Source of the DNA: Rosellinia necatrix
Taxonomy: Eukaryota; Ascomycota; Sordariomycetes; Xylariales; Xylariaceae
Direction of reading: 5' to 3'
DNA: 64,000 bases
NCBI GenBank assembly: GCA_021209875.1
Contig: JAGYVD010000004.1
Span: forward strand, 4,067,001-4,131,000
Shown: positions 10,458 to 23,474 of the stretch, in pieces
Position numbering within the stretch: the first letter of the stretch is position 1
Layout of the letters: each line of letters opens with the position of its first letter
The notes under the pieces: generated by a model
Database searches by the model: none
Told to the model about the DNA's origin: nothing
What the model saw: only the letters and a program-made list of their open reading frames with translations
Translations under genes and position numbers: made by a program

Positions 10458-12287
10458 ATGACCGAACAGGTTTCCGGGTCTTCACTCCCTCAGGCCCGGG
10501 ACCTCGGTCGGCAACAGCAGGAAGAAGAAAAAGAGGCAGGAGAACAACAACAACAACAAGAATTACAATCACAATTACCATCACAGTCACAACCACAACC
10601 CCAACTACAACCACACCAACAACAAAAACAGCGACGAGACACCCACTTTCATTTTCGCAACGGAGACTCCTCCGACCAACACACTTACAGTCACCACCAC
10701 AACCACAACCACAACCACCAATACCAGCACCAGCACCTCCATCACGTTCGTTCCGAGAGAAACAAGCAACACGACGAGCGCGACATTTTGGATGATAATG
10801 CCGGTACTCAGACTGACGTTGTCGTCATTGTCGAGACCATCTCCGTTCTTCAAGTAACCGATTCGACCGGCTCAACTATAATTAAAACCTTACCACACGG
10901 GTACCCTGCCACCCCTGTGGTCACCGGTAGCAAGCCGGTGTCGACTATCGCTATCAACGTCAACAAACCTTCACCTACAGACCTCTCACATGCGGATCTC
11001 TCTAACCCAACTTCAGGCAACAGTACTAGCGGCGACAATAATGGTGCTACAGACTCCTCTTCGAACTTCTCTTCGTCAAGTATAGAAGACCCGGCTGTGA
11101 CACCTTCGGGCTCTTCTATGCCTACCTCGTTTCCCACACTATCTTATGTATCCATCACATCCACTCCTTTATCTGCGGGCCCTGTCTTTCCTTCAATAAG
11201 TGGCTTGTCTAATTCCAGTCAGTACAGTCGAGTGTGCACTCACCCTCCAAATGCTTTCTGATCTAACACGCCGGTAGCTCATTCATCGGTTTTCACCAAC
11301 TCGTCTACTTCTCTTCATTCATTTGCTACCGCGAGCGGCGGTAATTTCTCAGCTGCTGGTGTCGGCACCGGCACTCGGCCAAAAACAACGCATGCCTCAG
11401 CGTCGGCATTTACGACCACGGTATTCGGGACGTCGACGTCCGGGTCTCCCAGTGCAACCCACCTCACGGAGACCGTCAGGCCCGACGTCACCCAGATCGA
11501 CGGCGGCGATGGCGCGGGCGGCTCGCCCGCCGGCACCGACGCCGGCGCCGGCCCTGTGCCGACCTCTGGCTCGGCCTCGAGCGAGACGTCGGCCGCGACT
11601 ATCGCCGGGAGCGTGGTAGGGGCGATCTCCGGGCTCGCCGTCATCCTGCTGCTCGCCGCAGTGATATTTAAGTGGAAGAAACGCCAGACCAGCATGAAAC
11701 TCCTGCAAGGCCCGGGAGGAAACGACCGAGGGCACGGCGCCATGGTCGCCGGTGGTGGTGGAGGAGGGGGAGGAGGTAGCTCTGCCGGCGATGGCGGCAT
11801 GTCGGAACGGCGGCGGTCCGCTCCGTTCGCCATCCCGGCAGCGCTGGCCAACCTGTCGGGCCAGAGCCGCTTCTCGAAGAGCACGGTGTCGTCCGACGGG
11901 GGCGAGCGGGGGTTTGCGAAGATATCCGGCCGGAAATTGCCCTCCGTCCTGCATTTCGGCGGCGACGGGTACACGGATCCGAGAGGAACCATGATGAGCG
12001 ACCAGTCGATAGACTACCGGGCCTCGCAGAGTTTCTTCGGGGAGGCGCCGCTGGCCAGGCTGGCGGTCGGCGCCCCGATGCTGCGGGAGAGCACCGCTCC
12101 GGTTTTCCATTCTAGCGTGGCCCGGACCGCGGTCGCCACGCCGGGTCCGTTCAACGACCCGTTCTCCGACGACCACGCCCTCGAGTCGCCGACACTGCCC
12201 CCGTCCCCGGTGGGCCGCTTCCGCGTATCGCAGGCCAGATCGACACGGTCCCGCGGGTCCGTCTCGAGGTTTACCGAGGACCTTTGA
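10458..12287 (+). CDS. Ser/Thr-rich protein with one transmembrane segment
   Basis: Two exons, 10458-11217 and 11278-12287, are joined by a 60-nt intron (GTCAGT donor, CTAAC branch, GGTAG acceptor) and give 589 residues. From about residue 110 the sequence is a Ser/Thr/Asn-rich, probably glycosylated ectodomain. This is followed by TIAGSVVGAISGLAVILLLA, a single membrane helix, then the stop-transfer KWKKRQ and a cytoplasmic tail of about 200 residues with a poly-Gly run and several Ser/Arg sites. This layout resembles fungal cell-wall sensor (Mid2/Wsc-like) proteins, but no WSC or other named domain is visible. The first 110 residues are Gln- and His-rich repeats with no signal peptide, so the N-terminus is doubtful. 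The function is unknown; a wall-sensing role is an inference from layout only. Confidence 0.6.
10540..10725. repeat. CAA/CAC low-complexity tract at the gene start
   Basis: Imperfect CAACAACAA, CACAAC and ACCACAACC units fill this stretch. It reads as poly-Gln/His in the annotated frame and as Asn/His then Thr-rich sequence in the next frame. Slippage here could change length or frame between strains. Confidence 0.7.
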
Positions 12288-15200
12288 GGCCGGCACCACC
12301 CGCCCGGTGCTGCCGGCAAGTTTTGCCGCGTGTATGCTTCCGTCTGATATACCGATGATTTCGGCGCTCCTATTCTGGATAGAGCCGGTTACAGATGAGC
12401 GGGGAATAGTGGCAAACTCCGCACCCTAGATCTGGTTTGGATTATCGATTAGATCGATTTCGTGTATATAGTCAAATCAAAGTTTTGAACGAACAACGCA
12501 TCAAGAGAATAGCTGGTTGAGACGGGATAATCTACGGTTCTCATAATCTACTGAAGTAATGCCCCGGCCCTCTGCTCTCTGACGGTTTAAGTCATATGTC
12601 CCTGTTTCTCTGTGTGTAGGCATTGGCGTGTTCGATGGCTAGCGGGAGCGTAGTGTGTGGAAGTGGAATATGGTATTAACTTAGATGGCTTCATCGATAC
12701 ACAAATGCAACATGGTTAGAATAGAGGACCGGACTATGAAGACGAAGGGGCGATGCGGAGTGCAGGGACAATCCCGTCGGCTTAAAAAGAGCTTCATTAT
12801 TTGCTTCGCAATAGGCGATCAGAGGGGTCAAGAATAGGCGCCAGGAAAATACAGGAGTATGAGACTGTTCTGAAACCCATGGAGATGATGGTAGTGGTGG
12901 TTAACGGTACCGTTGCATGGTTGCACGTTGTGTACATGGCCCCCAGAACTTCCGCCGCTTCGGCTTTTGCGTGACAAATCTTTTGCTGCACAACACCCAC
13001 AGCCTTGATTGTGCCATTGGACTGGTAATAACGGCATTCACAAGCCTAGCCCATCCATGCTGCACATCGATTGGCTTGTCAAACTGAGGCCTCTCGTGAT
13101 GGGACGTGTGGGTGGACGGTGGGCATTCTGAGCTTAACACCCCAGATATATACAATCCCGTGCCCGTCGTTGCGATACCTGAAACGCGGAAATCTTTTCA
13201 CTGGATCTGGCACTTCATATGGACATGGGGGAAGGGGTAACCACAAAAAGGATGTGCTGCGGACCCTTCGGGACTCTGTTTGCCCCGATACTGGCGCCCG
13301 ATGAGAAATCAGAGAATCAAAAGGGGGGAACACCTACTGTGCCCAAGTTACACGTCCATAGTTCGCTTACATTAGCGCTACATAGCACTGGTCATCGTCC
13401 GAGAGTCATGTGAATTGTCTTGAAAGGCTGAGCACGGCCAACGTCTGCCTTGAGTAGCACCAGAATAGGTACACCACAGGGGATATAAACAGATGATAGA
13501 CGCCGCCGCCAACGTGCGTGCAGCGCCTGTTGGCTGCCAGTGCCTCTTGGTTGTGGCCCGGTTGGTTATCGTCGTGCCCCCGAGCGAGGAAAGATTCCTC
13601 ATGCATTGTACCACCATGCATACGATGCCCCTGCGGCATCGTCGATATTAATTACCGCATTGAAGGAATGAGGACATCTTTCGACTTCTTTGGACGTGGT
13701 TCTGTGGTACGAAGCACGGAGATCAAGAGAGCAATCATTCATCTTGTCACAATGCTTTATGGAGGAGCCCATACACGGGCGCTTCACCAATCGCCAAGTC
13801 CGCTGTCTTGGGCCACTTCGAGCCACTCACCGGCAACGCTGGATGTGCAGTGGCTGGGGTGTCCCTGAACGTCATCACACCACGTCAAGGAGGCATGGAG
13901 TGTAGTGTAGTGTCTTCGATGGTGCATCACTGGGGTTCGATAGGACCCTCACCCCCTTCTCCCCTCCTCCCGAGCCGAATTTGAGAAAGAAAGCTGAGAA
14001 TAACTAATAACTGTAACGGTAGAGAAAAAAGGGAAAGAAAGAAAACACGATGAATGATGGCTATACTGCATGTTACGATCTTATAAATGTGTGTTGATCA
14101 GTAAGTAACTGCTAGCCTGGACCCCTCAAATATATTCATCGTATCTTGGTAGCAAATAAAGCTGCAGGCCGCTCTACCTAGCCTCTATCTAGCGTATAGT
14201 TGTTAGAACCCCGGATACCAGTGACGAAACTCGCTATTCGCCCACTAACCCACCTGGGTTAATCTCTGCCGTCCGTGCTTTAAGGGTCCACTGTCGTACC
14301 TAGCTCTTGTGGGTGTCACTGTACCATCGCTGCTGGACGGATGCTAGATGAGGAGTTTCGAGGTCTATCGGGTTACTTAGTACTTTGGTAATATATACTT
14401 GGCACCTATGGCGACTACCTGCCTAGTAGGTTACATATTAAGTGCCTACCAACCTACCTGGGTAGGAGGCCAGGTAGCGTTGTTGCGGGTAGATAGGCTA
14501 GAGATAGGCTGAAGTTGGTAGAAACATTGGATATAGGGAGTTAGGAACTTACGTAGGAGTTAACCTGGGTACCTTGGGTGCTAAACTTACAGGGGCTGTC
14601 ATTCAGTCATCGTACCTAACTAAGTAGTTTAGATACCTACCTACTTGTACTGACAATGAGTGTCTGGTACACATATAATATCAAACTCTATATCAGTGCA
14701 GCTTCACTTCATGAAAGGATGTACGGCTAGCAACGTTGAATAATGCCATGGATTGGAATAAAAATAAGTTGAATTATAGACCTGTAGAAAATTTGTCCTT
14801 CGGTGCTACTACCTACGTACATGTGCATGATCTTTTAATAGTTGCTAAGTTGCTGGGCTGTTCTTAGATAGGTTGTGATACCTGTCTCTGTACAGTACAG
14901 ATACCTACCTCCCTACCTGGTATGGACCATACCCAATCCGAGTACGAGCGCGAGGATATCTAAGCCTCCAGGTTCCGAGGGGACTTGTTCTACCGTCCCA
15001 GCGTCTAACCCGCTCAGCCCCATTACTCATGTTGCCGAGCGAATCGATGCTTTGCTCTCCATTCTAACTAATCCACGTTTGATTCTGATTTCTAATCTGG
15101 GCTAGCGGTCAACATTTTTCCGCGTAAATGGGTATGTACCTCTTTCATCTCTGTTAGGAGGTAGGGATGGACTGTACCTAGGCCCTCTGTAGTGCGTATA

Positions 15201-15822
15201 TGTTAGCAAGCCCACTGCTGGGGTACATTGCAACACCCAAGAGGTGAGCCAAAGTAAAGTAACTAAGTACCTGCCTATGCTGGGGTTGCCATGCACATGC
15301 GGGATCTAAAGATGGTATCAACCTGCCTACGAGACAGGTACCTTGACGCTCTTTACTGTATCGAGTGGCAGCTTAAAGCCGAATCCCACGTGCGCTTGTG
15401 TCGAGACCTTTAATGAGCGAGGGGGATACTACTTCCCTTTTTTTTTCCTCCTCAATCTTTCTCCATCCATATGTGTTGCCCTTATCCCATACTAGCCTGG
15501 CTCCTTCCTCTCTCCATCACGCGCTAACAACCGAAGAGATACCAACTGAGGAGATACCCATCCGAAAGGACTCCTGCGTGTCAACACTTGTTTGCTTCCT
15601 TTGGCTCACCAGCCTGCTGCGCTCCCCTGCGATCACGACGCCTCCGTGTTATTCGTCATATAACAGGACTTTGTAGCCAATCGCCATCATTGGCAACGAC
15701 GAGATTGCGACGAAGCCGTAACGAAGTTGCGACCGCGACGAAGAAAAAGGCGACAACAACGACGACAACGACGACAGCGACGACAGCGACCTCACTAGAT
15801 AGGCGCGACCACTCAGAGCATT
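12288..15822. other. Intergenic, 3.5 kb
   Basis: No gene can be supported. The region from about 14390 to 14660 is dense in CCTACC/GGTAGG/ACCTGGGT words related to the TACCTAGGTA palindrome. The last few hundred bases should be the promoter and long leader of the Zn2Cys6 gene, including a (CGA)n-like tract at 15740-15800. Open frames on both strands at 13000-13900 overlap each other and look random. Confidence 0.45.
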
Positions 15823-18800
15823 ATGGACCATCTCCGGGTCGATCCGGGAGGATTCCAGATTCCGGGCATGCACCCGCCGCCATTGATGAACCAACCGCCT
15901 CAGATTTTCGGACCTTATGGCCACGATGGTCTATCTGTACTGCCCCCAGAGCTCGCAGCTCAGATGGGATTCGACCCCTCGGCACTACTCGATGATGTGA
16001 ACGAGGCAAAGAGGAGGAGAATCGCACGGGTGAGCCCTCGGCCCTTCCGAAACATCCCTTGGACGTCTCGTGGTGAGGGATGGTATTGGATATTCCAAGT
16101 TTGCGCTGGCGGCTGACTGGATAGTAATATTGTAGGCGTGTGACATGTGCCGCAAGAAGAAGATCAAATGCGACGGAAAGCTCCCAGCTTGCACTCATTG
16201 TATTAATTATAAGACAGATTGCGTCTTCACGCAGGTCGAGAAGAAGCGAAGTCCCCCTAAAGGGTACGATATCATGGGAGACGAGGTTGCGCCTCGTCGG
16301 TATAGGGACCCGGGCTAATGCGAGCAATATAGCGCCAAGTACATAGAGGGCCTTGAAAACCGCCTTAGTCGGATGGAGAGTCTGCTGAGGTTGTCCGGTA
16401 GGTAACCATCCTGGTGGTGTATGGTGAAGCACATCGCATCCGACACTGTTCTCGGCGTCCTAGATACCGAATCGAAGCTAACAAACTTACCTGAAGGCCT
16501 CTTGGGAGAAGACGACGAGGCGACAGATCTTGCAACTCTGGAAAGACGTCTCGCCGAGAAAAATGAGCAGTCGAAGAACGGATCCTTGGCCTCACAAGCG
16601 TCGGTATCAAACCCGACCTCGCCATCACAAGCTACGTCAGGACCTGATGGGTTGGACTCAACCCCTCAGAGTGCATTGACATCGCCTGAGCCGACTAGGG
16701 AGCGAGAGTTTAGGAAAGACATGTCCCCTCCATCGGATGAGAAGACGGAAGAGGAAGTAGCGGCGTTGTCGGAAATGATGTGTTCGTTAGTGACAAACCA
16801 GCAAGGCGAAACAAGATATATAGGTAAGTTTGGAACCGGTATTTTGACATGCAGCGTTGACTGACACATGGTAGGGTCGTCCTCCGGTTTCTCCATCTTT
16901 TCGCCGAAGGGTATTCAGTGGGTTAACGAGAGGACGGGGGACACGTCCTTCCAACGCATGATCTCGGACGTCTCTCTTGACGACCACAAATGGACTCAAT
17001 GGAAGCCAGAAGTGTTTTCCGACCTCTTCCACCGCCCGGTCTTCCGAAGCCTACCCCCCAAGCCCGAAGCACTGTCTCTATTGCGAGATTATTTTGAAAA
17101 TTTCAACTGCATCTTCCCGTTATTCCACCAACCCACCTTCATGCACCTAGTTGAAAGACAGTATTCATCTAATCCGTATGAAGGCTCGGGCTGGTGGGCG
17201 AGCCTAAACTGCGTCTTCGCCATCGCGCATCGCCTTCGGGTTATGAGCAACCTTGTACCGCAAGAGGAGGACGAGAAAGCCTGGGCTTACATAAAAAACG
17301 CCATGGGAGTGTTCAGCGAATTAGCTATGCGCAACACGGATCTTCTTAGTGTACAGGCTTTACTTGGCATCGCCTTGTTTATGCAAGGAACACCAAACCC
17401 CCAGCCATCCTTCTTGCTTGTCGCTGCTGCGATTAGGTCATCTCACAGTATTGGTCTTCACAAGCGCGGGACCGGCTTTAACCTTAACCCTATTGAGATA
17501 GAACAGAGGAAGCGTGTGTTCTGGATCGCATACATGCTGGACAAGGATTTGTGCCTTCGGTCAGGTCGGCCACCAGCGCAAGATGATGATGACATGAACG
17601 TTGAACTTCCAGACGCCGATCCGGCAGATCATATAGGCAACATTCCTCTAGCCAACGGCAAGGGCAAGATGAATCTCTTTCGCGTCATGTGCGAATTGGC
17701 TGTGATTGAGAGCAGAATTTACAAGAGGTTATACTCGACAAAGGCGACAAAACTATCAGACGGCGAGCTTCTCCAGACAATTGGAGAGCTTGATAAGGAA
17801 CTCGAATCGTGGAAGGATAATATTGATATTGACTACCGCCCAGAGCACGAGATAAAAGCGTCACACACGCCATTAGTATTGCACATTGCTATGCTCCATT
17901 TCTCCTACTACAACGCCCTTACTACCATTCACCGTATGTCCATACACCACGGCTTCTGGACAAGTAGGTTAGCCAACTACGCTATCCAAGGTTTGAATGC
18001 TAGGCCTCTGAATCCGAGGGTATACTCCTCAGCGGCACTCTGCGCATCTGCTGCACGAGCTACAATCTCGTTGCTAAAATACATCCCGCAGGGCGATTTC
18101 TCATGCGTCTGGTATGTAAACCTCCTATATTTAGATTTATCAGCGTAACTCATGTGCTTAGGATGGCTCTATATTTTCCCGTCTCGGCATTGGTCACACT
18201 ATTTGGGAACATCTTACAGAACCCGAATGACCAACGCGCACGATCAGACACACGACTGATGAACCTAGTTGTAACGTTTCTATCGACGCTGGGCCAAGAG
18301 GCGGAAACTGGCGGTGTCCACCGCATGTTGGGGGTTTGTTCAGAGTTTGAGCGTATTGCTAGAGTGGTAATAGACAAGGCTGAAAAAGAAGCGGCGTCAC
18401 GGAAGAAGCGGAAACCGGCCGACTTGCATAGGCATTCCAAAGAAAACACTAATCAGGGTTCGGTGTCCATCACTACACCACGTCCATCATCGTCCGCCGC
18501 GACACCGACTGCGAATATGTATACCAACAACGGGAACGGTAACCTGGGCGTGGCTCAACTCTCGCCGAAGTTTAATGGCGAGCAAAACCGCCAAAACAAT
18601 GCGAGTGCCGCGGCGACACCAAATAGCACTTCCCAGGCCAATGGCAGTACCTGCGGGTATAGCCCGATGAATACGGCCACCTCGTCGAACGGTTCAGCAC
18701 CGCGCGGTAATGCGGATGGCTGGCCATCGGAGCAATTCGATCCAACGGATATGGGGTCGTTCTCAGAGCTCACAGGATTTGGGCAGCCGATGGCGTCGCC

Positions 18801-18999
18801 ATCGACGATGCTGGACGCCGCGGGGATGAACGGGGTCGTACCGGGTCTAGGAGGAGGCAATGGCGTGACTGGGTATCAGCCAACGCTGCCCCAAGACTTG
18901 TGGCAGTTGCCCATGACGCTAGATTGGGATTGGGCTGAGTTTACAGGCGGACCGTATCCCGGATTCGAAAATGGGAGCACAGTACACAACCAAGGATGA
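15823..18999 (+). CDS. Zn(II)2Cys6 fungal transcription factor
   Basis: Six exons (15823-16029, 16136-16263, 16333-16397, 16497-16823, 16875-18111, 18162-18999) give 933 residues, with all phases matching. The binuclear zinc cluster occupies residues 71-98 with spacing CX2CX6CX6CX2CX6C, starting [20 protein letters not shown], preceded by the basic [10 protein letters not shown] linker and dimerisation-type helix, [20 protein letters not shown], follows directly. Exon 5 carries the fungal_trans regulatory domain, with landmarks [30 protein letters not shown] and [20 protein letters not shown]. The tail is Asn/Ser/Gly/Pro-rich, as in activation domains. The zinc cluster looks most like the Asg1/Hal9-type group among yeast factors, but I cannot assign an ortholog or its targets. 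No metabolic cluster lies next to it. Confidence 0.88.
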
Positions 19000-19741
19000 G
19001 ACGGATGCCGAAAAGAGGAGCACCTGGCGAGATTTGCCAGAGGGGCGCAGGGTACAGTAGAGGCGAAGGGCTCAGGAAGTGAGGGGGGCGGAGGATACTT
19101 ATTCTAAACTCACAACGGAACTTACGACTACGACAACGACGCGGCGGCGAATTGAAACGACGGCATGAGCGATAAAGTGCATATGGAAACGGCCTCCAAC
19201 CTCTATTTATTTGTTTGAAATTCTGTACCTGGTGTTAATATGTGTGTGTGTGTGTGTTTTCCACGCGGGGAAAAATTAGGGTGACCAGAAGGAAGGGAGT
19301 TTTGGCCTGTTGTTCATCTATCTCTGGTCTATGGAAAGGAAAAGGTCTTCGGCATATATGTATTTGTATATAAGACGTGATGGGATTGCTGGGGAACACA
19401 AATCTCGAATTTAATTCTATTATCGTTTCTTCGGCATATAAACCTTACGTGAGGCTCCTTGACAATCCCAGTCATTTTCTAAATATTTATTCATGCTTGA
19501 TGTAGTTGTAACTTTTCAAGACGATATTTTCTAGTCCTTTGGTGGCGCGCGCCACCATTAGAGACCTCGGCATTCATGTAAATCTCCTAGACAACTCTTA
19601 CGGTTCACAGCCCACAAAAGTCCACTTGAAGTTTCGTGGGTTATATCCGATGTATCCGAATGACGGACTTCCTCAAAGTTCCGCTTTCATGGTGAGTAGC
19701 GGTTTTGCCGTTTTAATGAGATGTGCACAAGTACCCAACCC

Positions 19742-19773
19742 ACCTACCTAGGTAGGTAAGGTACATACCTAGG
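19742..19773. repeat. TACCTAGGTA palindrome cluster
   Basis: ACCTACCTAGGTAGGT is an inverted repeat centred on CCTAGG, followed by ACATACCTAGG. It belongs to the same dispersed motif as at 7023. Confidence 0.6.
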
Positions 19774-20070
19774 CAGTGTATGATGCCGTAATCTGGTAGG
19801 TGCCTTCCAGAACACAGCGCTAAGCTACTTTGGGAATAGTCCGGCGGCGGAAAGCTTCTCATTATCACCAGATGAGTCGTTGACATATCTGGCCAGGGCG
19901 AAATCTTTAAATATTCGGTTCGTTTCAATTAGGTCAGCCCTTGTTCGTTGAAAGGGTCCGTGCTGTCCTCTACGAGGCGTGAACATCACCACATTTGCAC
20001 GGTCGGCCGGTTTATTTGATTGCTGCCCACATGAGATAAGACACCCCCGATCGGCTCGAACCCGAACCCG

Positions 20071-20150
20071 CCTTCGCCTTCGCCTTCGCCTTCGCCCTCT
20101 CCCGCGTCCTCTCCCGCGCCCTCTCCCGCGCCCTTGCCCTCGCCCTCGCA
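20071..20150. repeat. GC-rich minisatellite upstream of the m-AAA protease start
   Basis: About four to five copies of CTTCGC are followed by three 12-base CTCTCCCGCG(C/T)C units and decayed copies. Six- and twelve-base units keep a reading frame. The frame shared with the downstream ATG reads Phe-Ala repeats, then LSRVLSRALSRALALALA. Confidence 0.75.
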
Positions 20151-20222
20151 GCCACAGTCTCTCGACCCCTACAAAACATCCGCCTGCTCCGGTCCGGTCG
20201 ACGAGCTCCATAATCGCCCGGC

Positions 20223-22915
20223 ATGTCCATCCAGCCGCTAGCCACCCTCCTCTCGATACGCTACTCAGCCGCCAACCAGCCACCAAATCCTGAAGATGGC
20301 GACCAGAAAGCGCAAGGTTCTACGAGTAAACCCCAAGTCCAGAGCACCCGCCCTCCCGGACCTAGCGAAGCGGATGCGAAAAAGACACCCACCGAAGAGA
20401 ACGACGATAGGCCCCCGTTGCCTGAGGGCTGGGTCTACCTATCTGCCGAGCAGATCCGGGGTATCAAAGCTCTTCTCCGGTCGGGGCCGTTAGCATTTGC
20501 CGATCGAGACATGAAAATGCTGGAAGAGGTTGAACGAACAGGAGTGCCGCGGGCTCTGTTGGAAGTGGTCGAAAAACGGCAGCATGAGAAATTGGGGATC
20601 ACCGATATCACAAAGGCCATCAAGGCCGTCAACGAATTGTCCTGGCACTTGGCCACCCTTGACTCTCGCCGTGAGTCGTCGTCTCGACCGTCCCAGAGTT
20701 ACCAAGACTCGTCGTCTCGGTCTTCGAACAAAAATACAGAGGATAAGGGCAATAAAAGCGAACAGCCGCGTGATGACAAGCAGGGCCCGGAATCCGAAAA
20801 GACGAGTTTCAAATCCAATGCCCCGCAGGATCCGAATGGTGGTGGCTCCCCGTTCAAGGGGAACGACTGGTTAAGCACTGTTATCTTTACCGCCGTAGCC
20901 TATTATCTGTACAGCTCCATGACGGGAGAATCTGGTAGGGAGATAACCTGGCAAGAGCTTCGGACCAACTTCCTCAACAAAGGCCTTGTGGAAAAGATGG
21001 TTGTCATTGGCCACAAAGTTGTCGTGGAGCTCCATCGAGATGCCACTCAGTCTACGTACCCCGATTCTGCTGCTACGCGTCCGGGCTTCAATTACTACTT
21101 TTCCATCGCCTCAGTTGATGCCTTCGAACGGCGGTTGGAAGAGGCCCAGAATGAACTCGGCATCCCGAGCGAAGACAGAATTCCTGTGAGCTATGCCGCG
21201 GAGAGCAATTTCATGAACCTTCTCTTGGCATTTGGGCCTACGGTCCTGCTGGTTGGTCTACTGGTATATGCTAGTCGCCGTGGGCCTGGGGGTGCAGGTG
21301 GCTCTAGTGGAATTTTTGGTTTCGGCAAGAGCAAAGCGAAGCGGTTCAGCCACGAAACCGCCATCAAGGTAAAGTTTTCTGATGTTGCCGGCATGGACGA
21401 AGCCAAGCAAGAGATCATGGAGTTCGTCAGCTTTCTGAAAAAGCCGGAGAGGTTTCAGAGATTAGGCGCCAAGATACCCCGTGGTGCTATTCTTTGCGGC
21501 CCGCCCGGTACCGGTAAGACGTTGTTGGCGAAGGCCACCGCCGGCGAATCCGGCGTTCCATTCTTTTCTGTCAGCGGTTCCGAATTTGTGGAGATGTTTG
21601 TCGGTGTGGGTGCCTCAAGAGTGCGCGATCTTTTCGCCAACGCGCGTAAGAACGCGCCTTGCATTATTTTTATCGATGAAATCGATGCCATCGGCAGATC
21701 GCGTTCCGAAGGTCAGCGTTTCGGCGGCAATGACGAGCGCGAGGCTACCCTAAACCAAATCCTCACGGAGATGGATGGTTTCAATACAACTGAGCAGATT
21801 GTCGTTCTTGCTGGCACCAACAGAGTAGACGTTCTCGATAAGGCCCTGATGCGGCCAGGTCGTTTTGACCGGCATATTAATATCGATGCGCCGACCATAG
21901 CCGGTCGCCAGGATATCTTTAAAGTCTACCTCAAAAAGATTGTCACTACGGAAGATTTCGAATACTTGAGTGGCCGGCTCGCCTCGCTAACGCCAGGTTT
22001 CGCCGGCGCTGACATTGCTAACTGCGTAAATGAAGCCGCCCTCATTGGTGAGTTCTCAGCATATGAGCCTAAGGGGCATTGGCCCAGGACTAATGATTTC
22101 TAGCCGCACGGACTGATGCCGTTTCCGTTACTCTGAAACATTTTGAACAAGCTATTGAGCGTGTCATTGGCGGCCTAGAGCGCAAAAGCCTAGTTCTCGC
22201 CCCTCTCGAGAAGAGAACGGTTGCATATCACGAAGCTGGGCATGCTATCTGTGGCTGGTACTTCCGATATGCCGACCCCCTGTTGAAGGTATCCATCATC
22301 CCTCGTGGTAAGGGCTTAGGGTATGCTCAGTATCTACCCGGTGATGCCTATCTCATGAGTTACAACCAACTGATGGACCGAATGGCCATGACACTGGGCG
22401 GCCGTGTATCGGAGGAGCTCCACTTCCCTACGGTCACAACAGGAGCTAGCGACGATTTCTCCAAAGTGACCAGGACGGCTACAGCTATGGTGACAAAGTG
22501 GGGTATGTCGGAGAAGGTCGGGACTCTCTTTTTCGAAAACGACAAAAGCCATGTCCACAAGCCTTTCTCCGAGACGACGGGCCAACTTATTGACGCGGAA
22601 GTTAAGCGCATTATAGAGCAGGCTTACAAGCAATGCAAGGATCTACTCATCGAGAAGAAGGAGGAGGTTGGCAAGATCGCCGAGGAGCTGCTGAAAAAGG
22701 AGATTCTCGTACGCGACGACATGATTCGGATACTTGGCCCTCGGCCTTTCGGCGACCGGGACGATTTTACCAAGTATTTTGACGGGAAGGCCAAACAGCC
22801 AACGACAGGCTCAACAGAGCCACCGTCGACCCCAAGTTTCCCAGATGCCCCTGAGCCGCCATCACCCAGCCCAGCGGCATTTGAACAGCTCCAAGACAAG
22901 GATACGACAAGGTGA
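20223..22915 (+). CDS. YTA10: Mitochondrial m-AAA protease subunit (Yta10/Afg3 type)
   Basis: Two exons, 20223-22047 and 22104-22915 (56-nt intron, CTAAT branch), give 878 residues. The order is: N-terminal region with a possible presequence ([17 protein letters not shown]), a charged linker, a first membrane helix near residues 216-232, the FtsH extracellular-type domain, a second helix near 332-350 ([18 protein letters not shown]), and the AAA domain. The AAA domain has Walker A GPPGTGKT (426-433), Walker B IIFIDEID and the second region of homology around RPGRFDRH. The M41 zinc site HEAGH is at 651-655. The C-terminal [15 protein letters not shown] favours Yta10/Afg3 over Yta12. Such complexes in the inner membrane degrade misfolded proteins and process mitochondrial precursors. 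All catalytic residues are present. The N-terminal exon model is the uncertain part. Confidence 0.93.
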
Positions 22916-23452
22916 TGGTGGGGATGTGATGAAAGATAGACCCACCATACATATGAGGAACCATGACTGGGGCGTACTCGGAGCATCACACGGGTCTGCT
23001 CGGTTTTGGCGGGTTTGACCTGGCCGGGCTTGTATAAACGGAGGGTAGGTAGACTCCTGCCGGCCGTGTTACCCTGTTACTCAGCGTCGTGCGCGACCAA
23101 TACGGATCGCAAAGTTCTCAACTCAAACTGAAGCGCTCCACCCACACGTATAGCACCCTTGTATATTTATTCATGTTACATTACGTTGTCGATGGGAGCG
23201 GAGTAACAAGGGAAGTAGAAGCGATTGTATACGTAGGAGGGGGGGGATAGGGGAGGGATAGGGGAGGCGCAAGACCGGTAGTATACCAATAGCTAGCCCA
23301 CAGCGAGACTCATGTACTACTACTAATAGACTGGGGGAATCGCAAAGCTTCTACGCCCTGATGCGCCTGGCTGTGTTTTTCCCGTGATGCGGAGAGATAG
23401 GATGAGATGGGGTGCAGGGCCGGTTAGACTAAGGCCATTGCAGGGTTACATC

Positions 23453-23474
23453 TAGGTAGGTAGGTAGGTAGGTA
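23453..23474. repeat. TAGG tetranucleotide repeat
   Basis: Five tandem TAGG units (CTAGGTAGGTAGG and onwards), related to the dispersed CCTAGGTA word. Confidence 0.7.

Larger units (their letters stand above)
19000..20222. other. Intergenic, TF 3' region and m-AAA protease promoter
   Basis: The left part is the transcription-factor 3' end with a (TG)n microsatellite near 19241-19256. A short TACCTACCTAGGTAGGTA palindrome lies at 19742-19760. The last 150 bases hold the GC-rich minisatellite listed separately. The 104-codon frame at 19979-20293 is Arg/Pro-rich repeat translation and is not accepted as a gene. Confidence 0.5.

Noticed and set aside
11315..12299. Minus-strand frames of 225 and 300 codons
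   Set aside because: They are antisense to the GC-rich second exon of the Ser/Thr-rich membrane protein. The plus frame has the membrane helix and coherent splicing.
19979..20293. 104-codon Arg/Pro-rich plus frame
   Set aside because: It is translation of the CTTCGC/CTCTCCCGCG minisatellite in the wrong frame and overlaps the m-AAA protease start.
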